From assembly GCA_034436045.1 (NCBI GenBank), contig DAOTVZ010000239.1, positions 1 through 11,137 on the forward strand: a DNA stretch of 11,137 nucleotides. The letters are read 5' to 3'. Below the pieces are notes generated by a model. The model was not told the DNA's origin and did not search any database. It worked only from the letters and a program-made list of their open reading frames with translations. Below are positions 1 through 4,256 of the stretch, piece by piece; the stretch's first letter is position 1, and every line of letters starts with the position of its first letter. This DNA comes from H111-94 sp034436045 (GTDB lineage: Bacteria; Chloroflexota; Ktedonobacteria; Ktedonobacterales; Ktedonobacteraceae). The translations under genes were made by a program, and so were the position numbers.

Positions 1-29
1 CGTTTCATATCTTGTTAAGACATGAAACG
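1..29. repeat. Inverted repeat / hairpin at window edge
   Basis: CGTTTCAT pairs perfectly with ATGAAACG, and inside it TCTT pairs with AAGA around a GTT loop, with one A/C mismatch. It lies just downstream of the minus-strand DUF2182 gene, so it could be its transcription terminator. A T-tract on the minus strand would fall outside the window, so this cannot be confirmed. Confidence 0.5.
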
Positions 30-85
30 GTTTAGCGTCTTCGGATAAAGAATATATTTTCACGCGCGATGACTGCAAGTGCTAT

Positions 86-874
86 CTATCCAGGCAGCAC
101 AAAGCCCGGAATCAGTGTCACCGGATAGTGCAAGGCCAGGATGCCTATAAAGATCAGTCCCAGGCCAGCAATGATGCTGAGCGCTCTGCCATAGCGCCAG
201 ACTTTGATGGCGAAGACGAGCAGAGTGATGAGCAGCATAGCCGGAACGTTCATCACGCTGGCAGCTACCAGGGCCAGCATGAGGCCGCCGCATGACCCCA
301 GACAGACAAGACCGTGTTGCAAGCCGACTCCTACCTCCTGGATTGGCGTTCTCGCAGTGGGGCACTTCATCTGAAGCATCCGATAGTGCAATTTGGTCGA
401 GGGATGGCAGTGAGCGAGACAGCGTCCTTGCAGGGGTGACAGTTGGTAGCCACCGGCGATGATGAGCGTTACTGCGCCAACGAGGATTGCCAGCGAGGGG
501 GCCTGTATGGCGAGCGTTTGTGCCCAGAGTGCGAGCAAAAATACCGGTACTCCCATCAACACCCAGAAGAGCAGATAGCCACACAGAAAGGTGCTGAGAC
601 GGAGAATGGGATGGAGGCAGCAGACATCTTTGCGATACACAGCCAGGTGGAGCGAAAGCATCGGGGCCAGTGCTGGCAACATCATTGCGGCCATCATCAC
701 CGTCCAGAAGAGCAGGAAGGCAGCAAAGGACATGCCCATGGTACCGGGCATAGGGGGCATGCTCAGTGATTGCAGCAGCGTTGGTATCCAGGCCAGCGAG
801 GCGAGCAGGAAGGTACCGATCCAGGTGGGTAGATGGCGCGCCGCCGGGGCAAGGCTGTTACTGGCGAGAGCCAT
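86..874 (-). CDS. DUF2182 multi-pass membrane protein
   Basis: This 262-residue integral membrane protein fits the DUF2182 family (predicted metal-binding membrane proteins of unknown role). About seven hydrophobic segments are visible, near residues 18-37, 48-75, 92-117, 122-142, 186-207, 208-224 and 231-250. The family signatures are the Met-rich MMAAMMLPALAPM in the second helix (60-72), YQLSPLQGRCLAHCHP (143-158, Cys152 and Cys156) and GLVCLGSCGG (189-198, Cys191 and Cys195) at the fifth helix. The Met, Cys and His residues could bind a soft metal; that is inference. The start is fixed by an AGGAGG ribosome-binding site 9 nt before the ATG. It lies 108 bp downstream of the DUF1326 gene on the same strand. 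DUF2182 and DUF1326 genes are known to occur together, so the two probably act in one process. Confidence 0.85.
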   Translation of the reverse strand: MALASNSLAPAARHLPTWIGTFLLASLAWIPTLLQSLSMPPMPGTMGMSFAAFLLFWTVMMAAMMLPALAPMLSLHLAVYRKDVCCLHPILRLSTFLCGYLLFWVLMGVPVFLLALWAQTLAIQAPSLAILVGAVTLIIAGGYQLSPLQGRCLAHCHPSTKLHYRMLQMKCPTARTPIQEVGVGLQHGLVCLGSCGGLMLALVAASVMNVPAMLLITLLVFAIKVWRYGRALSIIAGLGLIFIGILALHYPVTLIPGFVLPG

Positions 875-936
875 AATGAATAACCTCCTTCTGAATTAAG
901 GAAGATGTAGTAGCGTTTTCTGGCAAAAAGCGTGGA

Positions 937-959
937 GTGATACATAACCAATGCATCAC
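937..959 (-). repeat. Hairpin between the DUF1326 and DUF2182 genes
   Basis: On the minus strand GTGATGCAT pairs with ATGTATCAC (nine pairs, one G-T wobble) around a five-base loop. A TTTTT run follows about eight bases later in the direction of transcription. It may be a weak attenuator or an mRNA-stabilising hairpin that sets the ratio of the two proteins. Confidence 0.45.
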
Positions 960-982
960 CCCATATTGTTAACCTGCGTTTT

Positions 983-1540
983 TCATTGTGTCTGCTGCCA
1001 TTGATCCAGAGAGGTTTGAATGGCGACATGTCCATTATATGACCAATCATGCAAAGGTTGCTCATTGGCATTGCTGCGCACGGTGCAGCTTGAGATAGAT
1101 GAAAAAGACACACAGAGGGTCTCGCGCCCTGCAATGGTAGTATAGCGCATCGGCACGAGATAGACAGGGCGCTGGTGGGCGGGAACACGATCTTGATGAG
1201 CAGGCTCGCTGCTCTGACGCGCTTCAAATAGCGTCAGCAATGCACGTATCTGTTCTAACGTGGCCTGGTTATCGATCAAAATGGCCTCTTGCCACTCTGG
1301 CGATCCCTCGGAAGGTTGTTGTGCCAGGTTGAGTAGAATGCGCTGTGAAACGTCTACACCATTAATTGTGCCTTTTTCAATGCTGTCACCGACGAAACGC
1401 CAGCGTGGCCCCAGGTAAGCGTCAGCGCCCTCACAGGTACATGGGATGTCACAAACGCAGGGATCGCAATTGCATGAACAGGCTTGTGCGGCGAAGATGT
1501 GGCCTTCTAATTGAACATTAATAGAAGGTACGGTTGTCAT
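983..1540 (-). CDS. DUF1326 cysteine-rich protein
   Basis: The 185-residue soluble protein matches the DUF1326 pattern: an N-terminal 'leG..f...aCsCnC...C.C' segment, then GTINGVDVS (57-65), then 'ILIDNQATLEQIRALLTLF' (87-105), which corresponds to the family's 'DerAs.eQr.AL..i' stretch. The family's function is unknown. The N-terminus here is unusually rich in cysteine: seven Cys between residues 21 and 36 (21, 23, 25, 28, 30, 34, 36) in a CxCxCxxCxCxxxCxC spacing that looks suited to binding metal thiolates. Two more lie at 143 and 152. No signal peptide or membrane helix is visible. The start is supported by AAGGAG 9 nt before the ATG. It is upstream of, and probably cotranscribed with, the DUF2182 membrane gene. 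Metal handling is inference from the residues and the partner. Confidence 0.82.
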   Translation of the reverse strand: MTTVPSINVQLEGHIFAAQACSCNCDPCVCDIPCTCEGADAYLGPRWRFVGDSIEKGTINGVDVSQRILLNLAQQPSEGSPEWQEAILIDNQATLEQIRALLTLFEARQSSEPAHQDRVPAHQRPVYLVPMRYTTIAGRETLCVSFSSISSCTVRSNANEQPLHDWSYNGHVAIQTSLDQWQQTQ

Positions 1541-1569
1541 AATATATTACTCCTTTTTAATTATATACA

Positions 1570-1619
1570 TGCCAGACACAAATAGCTGAGAAATCTATAT
1601 AAACTTCTCGGTACTGGCA
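1570..1619. repeat. Nested inverted repeat upstream of the DUF1326 gene
   Basis: An outer pair TGCCAG / CTGGCA (1570-1575 with 1614-1619) encloses an inner pair CTGAGAA / TTCTCGG (1586-1592 with 1605-1611; one T-G wobble). It covers the -10 and spacer of the candidate DUF1326 promoter. It could be an operator or a leader hairpin. Confidence 0.5.
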
Positions 1620-1623
1620 GCAA
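1596..1623 (-). promoter_or_regulatory. Candidate promoter of the DUF1326-DUF2182 pair
   Basis: On the minus strand TTGCTG is followed after 16 bases by TATATA, about 55 bases before the DUF1326 start. A second TATAAT closer to the gene (1560-1565) lacks a -35 and would leave a very short leader. Confidence 0.3.
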
Positions 1624-1693
1624 GAAAAGAGGTAGTGATAAAAAGTGTTCATCCCGTGTTTTCTGTTGTTGAGTAATGTTATTGTTATAAGTA

Positions 1694-1757
1694 TATGTTA
1701 CTATGAAAGAACATACATCTGCATCTTTCACGTAAGATAGGGAGGAAAGGTAACATA
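1694..1757. repeat. Nested inverted repeat in the rpsP upstream region
   Basis: TATGTTAC (1694-1701) pairs perfectly with GTAACATA (1750-1757). Inside them TGAAAGA (1704-1710) pairs perfectly with TCTTTCA (1724-1730). The role is unknown; it may be an operator or a transcribed structure. Confidence 0.4.
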
Positions 1758-1850
1758 GAGAGCCTTCACCTGTGAAAAGTTTATACTAGCACTACTAGAG
1801 AGAGATAGATAATAGAGACATATAAGGATGAGATCAGGTACCAGGGTCGA

Positions 1851-1870
1851 TATCTTGTGTTATCTTGTGT
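1851..1870 (+). repeat. Tandem 10-bp direct repeat
   Basis: TATCTTGTGT occurs twice head to tail, ending 26 bases before the rpsP -35 box. Two repeats one helical turn apart on the same DNA face would suit a cooperatively bound activator; this is inference. Confidence 0.7.
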
Positions 1871-1896
1871 TCTCCCTTTCGAACAAGCTGAAAAGA

Positions 1897-1925
1897 TTGA
1901 CATTTTTGGGGCATCGTGCTATTCT
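1897..1925 (+). promoter_or_regulatory. rpsP operon promoter (sigma-70 type)
   Basis: A perfect TTGACA -35 box (1897-1902), a 17-bp spacer and a TATTCT -10 box (1920-1925) predict a transcript start near 1932 and a leader of about 100 nt before rpsP. Confidence 0.8.
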
Positions 1926-1943
1926 AGTCTGGCCGCAGTACAG

Positions 1944-2013
1944 GGCGCACAGTCTATGTGTGTGCTTATGTGCGCCACTATCTAAAGATAGAGAAAATCC
2001 CCGTAGGTGGGGA
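1944..2013 (+). promoter_or_regulatory. Structured rpsP 5' leader with three hairpins
   Basis: Three consecutive perfect stems lie between the predicted transcript start and rpsP: GGCGCACA with TGTGCGCC (1944-1951 / 1969-1976), CTATCT with AGATAG (1978-1983 / 1986-1991), and TCCCC with GGGGA (1998-2002 / 2009-2013). The last ends just before the purine-rich ribosome-binding region (AGGTG at 2016-2020), so it could modulate translation. I do not recognise a known ribosomal-protein leader family. Confidence 0.5.
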
Positions 2014-2033
2014 AGAGGTGAAGAGAAGAAAAC

Positions 2034-2330
2034 ATGGCAGTAAAGATTCGTCTGACCCGTGTGGGCAAGAAAAAGGCCCCCAGTTATCGTATTGTCGTTG
2101 CCGATGCGCATGCACCGCGCGATGGTCGCTTTATCGAGCGTCTCGGCTGGTATAATCCTCTGGTTGAGCCATCCGCTATCCATGTCGATGCAGAGAAGAC
2201 CTTGAAGTGGCTAAAGAATGGCGCACAACCAACGGAGTCCGTCGCCCAGTTACTCAAGCGTGTTGGGGTGATGGATCGTTTTGCGCAAGAAAAGGCTGCC
2301 CAGACCGCTAAGGCTGATGCTCAGGCATAA
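2034..2330 (+). CDS. rpsP: 30S ribosomal protein S16
   Basis: The 98-residue protein is a full-length S16, a component of the 30S subunit body that binds 16S rRNA and helps its assembly. It has the conserved N-terminus AVKIRLTRVGKKKAPSYRIV (2-21), the DGRFIERLGWYNP segment (30-42) and the C-terminal 'W...GAQPTESV..LL...G' block (about 59-78). A short Ala/Lys-rich tail extends it slightly beyond the usual 80-90 residues. The ATG at 2034 gives the canonical start; the upstream purine stretch with AGGTG 13 nt away serves as a somewhat distant ribosome-binding site. It is the first gene of a plus-strand cluster with khpA and rimM, a common bacterial order. Confidence 0.98.
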   Translation: MAVKIRLTRVGKKKAPSYRIVVADAHAPRDGRFIERLGWYNPLVEPSAIHVDAEKTLKWLKNGAQPTESVAQLLKRVGVMDRFAQEKAAQTAKADAQA

Positions 2331-2353
2331 AACTGGGTGTGCGTAATAAGTGA

Positions 2354-2386
2354 CTTGTGTCGGTTATTTTGTGATAACCGCACGAG
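2354..2386 (+). promoter_or_regulatory. Intercistronic hairpin between rpsP and khpA
   Basis: CTTGTG-T-CGGTTAT pairs with ATAACCG-CACGAG around a TTTGTG loop: thirteen pairs with one bulged T and one T-G wobble. No T-tract follows, so it is more likely an mRNA-processing or stability element than a terminator. Its presence supports starting khpA at the downstream ATG. Confidence 0.6.
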
Positions 2387-2409
2387 CAAAAAGTCAGGTT
2401 GAAGAAGCT

Positions 2410-2640
2410 ATGCGAAAGCTGATCGAATATATTGCACAGTCACTGGTGGACAATCCATCCGCTGTGCAAGTGCGAGAGGTGCGCAATGACCGGCACGCTC
2501 TGGTGCTGGAGTTGCATGTTGCCCAGGAAGATTTCGGCAAGGTGATTGGTCGGCAGGGACGTGTGGCCAAAGCGATGCGCACTCTTCTACGTGCCGTTGG
2601 TACACGGGAGGGACGGCATACCGCGCTAGATATTGTATAA
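2410..2640 (+). CDS. khpA: KH-domain RNA-binding protein KhpA
   Basis: The 76-residue protein is a single-KH-domain protein of the KhpA (YlqC) family. These small RNA-binding proteins commonly pair with KhpB and sit between rpsP and rimM. The GxxG RNA-contact loop is GRQG at 47-50 within FGKVIGRQGRVAKAMRTLL (42-60). The N-terminal helix MRKLIEYIAQSLVDNP matches the family. I chose the ATG at 2410 because it gives the family's usual length and N-terminus. A GTG at 2350 in the same frame would add 20 residues that do not resemble the family and would be translated through a strong hairpin. A purine-rich AGGTTGAAGAAG stretch precedes the chosen ATG. Confidence 0.93.
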   Translation: MRKLIEYIAQSLVDNPSAVQVREVRNDRHALVLELHVAQEDFGKVIGRQGRVAKAMRTLLRAVGTREGRHTALDIV

Positions 2641-2653
2641 AGAAGCCCAGAAC

Positions 2654-3229
2654 ATGCAGAGCAATACAGAATGGGCTACTATTGGCAGGATAGTGGCCCC
2701 TTTTGGTATACACGGCGAAGTAAAAGTCTTATCCTTGAGCGACATCCCTGATCGCTTCTCACAGCTCACTGTCATCTATGTCCGGCGAGATAGTAGCCAT
2801 ATCGCCTATAAGATCAGGGCAGTGCGCTCTTATAAGGGAGACATGGTCGTTTTAAAGCTGGTGGGCATTGATGATGTCAAAACCGCCGAGGCGTTGCGTA
2901 ACCTCGATATTATCATCCCCGTGCAGGCGCTGGCCGAGCTACCCCCCGACTCTTACTACCTGCACGACATTATCGGCCTGCAAGTCGTGACCCTCAGTGG
3001 GCAAGCAGTCGGTAATGTGATCGATATTATCTCCACCGGCAGCAATGATGTCTATGTGATTAAGACGCAAGATGAGCGTGAGGTATTGATTCCGGCTATT
3101 AAAGAGATCGTTAAGCAGGTTGACCTGAGTCACCAAATGATGTATATTGATCCTATCAAAGGGCTGCTTGATGACGAAGAAGCGATCATAGATCGTGGTG
3201 ATGCGGATGAAAGTGAAGAGGCTCTTTGA
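2654..3229 (+). CDS. rimM: Ribosome maturation factor RimM
   Basis: The 191-residue protein is a 16S rRNA-processing factor that assists maturation of the 30S head and is known to interact with protein S19. The N-terminal RimM domain (about 8-88) has GRIVAPFGIHGEVKV (11-25). The C-terminal PRC-barrel domain (about 96-171) has YYLHDIIGLQVV (101-112), VLIPAIKEIVKQVDL (144-158) and the closing 'IDPIKGLLD' block (165-173). An acidic tail (DADESEEA) follows. The ATG at 2654, 13 nt after the khpA stop, gives the normal N-terminus; an upstream TTG overlapping the khpA stop would add seven non-family residues. In many bacteria trmD follows, but not here. Confidence 0.96.
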   Translation: MQSNTEWATIGRIVAPFGIHGEVKVLSLSDIPDRFSQLTVIYVRRDSSHIAYKIRAVRSYKGDMVVLKLVGIDDVKTAEALRNLDIIIPVQALAELPPDSYYLHDIIGLQVVTLSGQAVGNVIDIISTGSNDVYVIKTQDEREVLIPAIKEIVKQVDLSHQMMYIDPIKGLLDDEEAIIDRGDADESEEAL

Positions 3230-3242
3230 GGCATGGTAAGCT

Positions 3243-3262
3243 GGGTGTGATGAATCACGCCC
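3243..3262 (+). repeat. Hairpin after rimM
   Basis: GGGTGTGA pairs with TCACGCCC (one T-G wobble) around a TGAA tetraloop, 13 bases after the rimM stop. No T-tract follows, so it is at best a weak terminator or an attenuator. Its stem is nearly the same as the terminator at 4222-4247. Confidence 0.55.
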
Positions 3263-3429
3263 CTACGACATGAGGAGGTAGTGACAGGCCAGAGATACTA
3301 GAGAGACTGAGGTCAGGCAGTTCTGCCCGACTTCAGAACCGTCGTAGTGCTGATTTGAGCTGAAACTGGAAGATGTCTGTACCCGTAGTAGTGGTAGAGG
3401 CTCCAATCTGGTTGATAGCTCTATCACAG
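3263..3429 (+). ncRNA. Structured noncoding region between rimM and the next ORF
   Basis: No credible gene lies between 3230 and 3466. CTACGAC (3263-3269) pairs perfectly with GTCGTAG (3341-3347), enclosing a strong hairpin in which CTGAGGTC pairs with GACTTCAG (3307-3314 / 3329-3336) and GGCAG with CTGCC inside it. A further stem TGATAG / CTATCA (3413-3418 / 3421-3426) is extended by CTG / CAG across a two-base bulge. The arrangement suggests a folded leader RNA for the ORF at 3467. It does not match the conserved cores I know for TPP, cobalamin, T-box or ykkC elements. Confidence 0.35.
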
Positions 3430-3466
3430 GTAAAAGTCTCACAGTAGTCTGTAGGGAGGTGTCTAC

Positions 3467-3688
3467 ATGTCCGACCGTATCCCCACTCTTGCTGATCTCT
3501 GTAGCGCTATAGCTGAAGGACATATTACTCCATCGGTCGATGGTGATATGTACCAGGTAAGTGTCCGTGAGCTACGCCACTACTTCAGGATGCTTCGCTC
3601 AACCTCGCTCGCTGCTCTTCCTTCCATTCATGATCCCGCCCCATGTGGTACCAGTAATTGCACATCCTCTACTTCAATACCCGTCTGA
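3467..3688 (+). CDS. Small hypothetical protein
   Basis: I do not recognise this 73-residue protein. In favour of a real gene: AGGGAGG lies exactly 7 nt before the ATG, and a GGCC stem with a six-T run begins one base after the stop. The first 43 residues look protein-like. The segment 'AIAEGHITPSVDGDMYQVSVRELRHYF' (14-40) loosely recalls the wing and recognition part of small excisionase-like helix-turn-helix proteins, but this is a weak resemblance by eye. Residues 44-73 are low-complexity Ser/Thr/Pro/Cys without an obvious fold, so the 3' half may be degenerate or the gene truncated. It may be transcribed from the rpsP operon promoter through the structured region upstream. Confidence 0.45.
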   Translation: MSDRIPTLADLCSAIAEGHITPSVDGDMYQVSVRELRHYFRMLRSTSLAALPSIHDPAPCGTSNCTSSTSIPV

Positions 3689-3689
3689 T

Positions 3690-3713
3690 GGCCGTTTGGG
3701 GCCTTTTTTATTT
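3690..3713 (+). terminator. Intrinsic terminator after the small ORF
   Basis: GGCC (3690-3693) pairs with GGCC (3700-3703) over a six-base loop and runs straight into TTTTTTATTT. The stem is short, but the T-tract position and its place right after the stop codon support termination. Confidence 0.55.
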
Positions 3714-3738
3714 CCCTTGCACGCGGAGGCCAAAGCGG

Positions 3739-3767
3739 TTGCGTGAAGTGAATGGAAGGACTATAAT
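3739..3767 (+). promoter_or_regulatory. Promoter of a putative small RNA or leader
   Basis: TTGCGT (3739-3744), 17 bases, TATAAT (3762-3767). The perfect -10 box predicts a start near 3774. Confidence 0.6.
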
Positions 3768-3773
3768 AGGACA

Positions 3774-3850
3774 GAAGGGGCCATCATCATCGGTGGCCTG
3801 CCTGCTTGATCCTAAGCTCGTTACCAGAGCGGGAGGCTATTATCTTTTTT
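3774..3850 (+). ncRNA. Putative small RNA or attenuated leader
   Basis: A unit of about 77 nt starts downstream of the promoter at 3739-3767 and ends in a TTTTTT run (3845-3850). A first hairpin pairs GGCCATC with GGTGGCC (3779-3785 / 3792-3798) around ATCATC. A second, imperfect stem pairs GCCTGCCTGCT with AGCGGGAGGC (3796-3806 / 3829-3838) with one G/G mismatch and one bulge. The alternative inner pair is GCTC / GAGC (3816-3819 / 3827-3830). The two main stems share bases 3796-3798, so they could compete, as in an attenuator. No tRNA features or ORF are present. It could be an independent small RNA or the leader of the membrane protein gene at 3941. Confidence 0.4.
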
Positions 3851-3890
3851 AAACGCACTTGCATATGCGCCGGTGTTTGTGCTTGCGTGT

Positions 3891-3919
3891 TTGCAAGGGG
3901 CGGCATGATAAGCTAAACT
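3891..3919 (+). promoter_or_regulatory. Promoter of the two-helix membrane protein gene
   Basis: TTGCAA (3891-3896), 17 bases, TAAACT (3914-3919); the predicted start near 3926 leaves a short leader that contains the ribosome-binding site. Confidence 0.45.
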
Positions 3920-3940
3920 TGCTAATAAGGAAAGGTATGC

Positions 3941-4213
3941 ATGGAGCCACTCGATACAGATTTTGAAATTGTTGCGCGTGAGTCTGTGTCACGCCGTCGC
4001 CGCAGTTCTCTCTCAGCGAATGCGCGCTATAATATTTTGCTTGTCTTCCCTGCGCTTGGTGTATTATGGTTGTTGTTCCTTGTTGGTGCAGCAGCCTTCC
4101 AATGGCCTATCGCCGGGGTGGTCAATGGCATCATGACGCTGATGATCTTCCTGTTCTTGCTTGCTGTCCTGGGTCTCTTCTGGGCGGCAGCGCCTCGCCG
4201 ACAGCAAGAATAA
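3941..4213 (+). CDS. Small two-helix membrane protein, function unknown
   Basis: I do not recognise this 90-residue protein. It has an acidic N-terminus, an Arg cluster SRRRRSS (17-23), then two hydrophobic helices at about 31-53 and 60-83, and a charged tail PRRQQE. The positive charges at both ends suggest a hairpin topology with both termini in the cytoplasm. AAGGAAAGG lies five bases before the ATG. The gene has its own candidate promoter and ends at a strong hairpin terminator, so it looks monocistronic. It converges with the BtuF-like gene, with 23 bp between the stops. Confidence 0.7.
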   Translation: MEPLDTDFEIVARESVSRRRRSSLSANARYNILLVFPALGVLWLLFLVGAAAFQWPIAGVVNGIMTLMIFLFLLAVLGLFWAAAPRRQQE

Positions 4214-4221
4214 TAAATCAG

Positions 4222-4256
4222 TTGGGGTGTGAACACTCACGCCCCAATTTCATTCT
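4222..4256. terminator. Convergent, probably bidirectional terminator
   Basis: TTGGGGTGTGA pairs with TCACGCCCCAA (11 pairs, one T-G wobble) around an ACAC loop, followed on the plus strand by TTTCATTCTT. On the minus strand the stem is followed by a T-rich but interrupted run. The right arm contains the stop codon of the minus-strand gene (4237-4239), so the structure serves two converging genes. Confidence 0.75.

Larger units (their letters stand above)
1541..1896. other. Divergent intergenic region upstream of DUF1326 and rpsP
   Basis: No convincing gene is seen. The stretch holds a nested dyad (1570-1619) overlapping a candidate minus-strand promoter, a second nested dyad (1694-1757), and a tandem 10-bp repeat (1851-1870) just upstream of the rpsP promoter. 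An open frame starting at 1828 runs across that promoter and into rpsP and looks spurious. Confidence 0.6.

Noticed and set aside
60..899. Open frames on both strands over the DUF2182 gene (60-584 minus, 443-769 plus, 591-899 plus)
   Set aside because: Shadows of the DUF2182 frame: no ribosome-binding sites, low-complexity translations, no family resemblance.
1828..2043. 71-codon plus-strand ORF before rpsP
   Set aside because: It spans the rpsP promoter, leader and start codon and has no recognisable protein features.
2350..2409. GTG start 20 codons upstream for khpA
   Set aside because: The added residues are not family-like and lie in a strong hairpin; the ATG at 2410 gives the usual length.
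3263..3523. 86-codon minus-strand ORF opposite the structured region
   Set aside because: Ser/Thr/Leu-rich, no family resemblance, and it overlaps the ribosome-binding site and start of the better supported plus-strand ORF.
3774..3850. tRNA in the small hairpin unit
   Set aside because: No T-loop sequence, anticodon arm or acceptor stem can be folded.
3658..3852. 64-codon plus-strand ORF
   Set aside because: It crosses a terminator, a promoter and the putative small-RNA unit; no ribosome-binding site.
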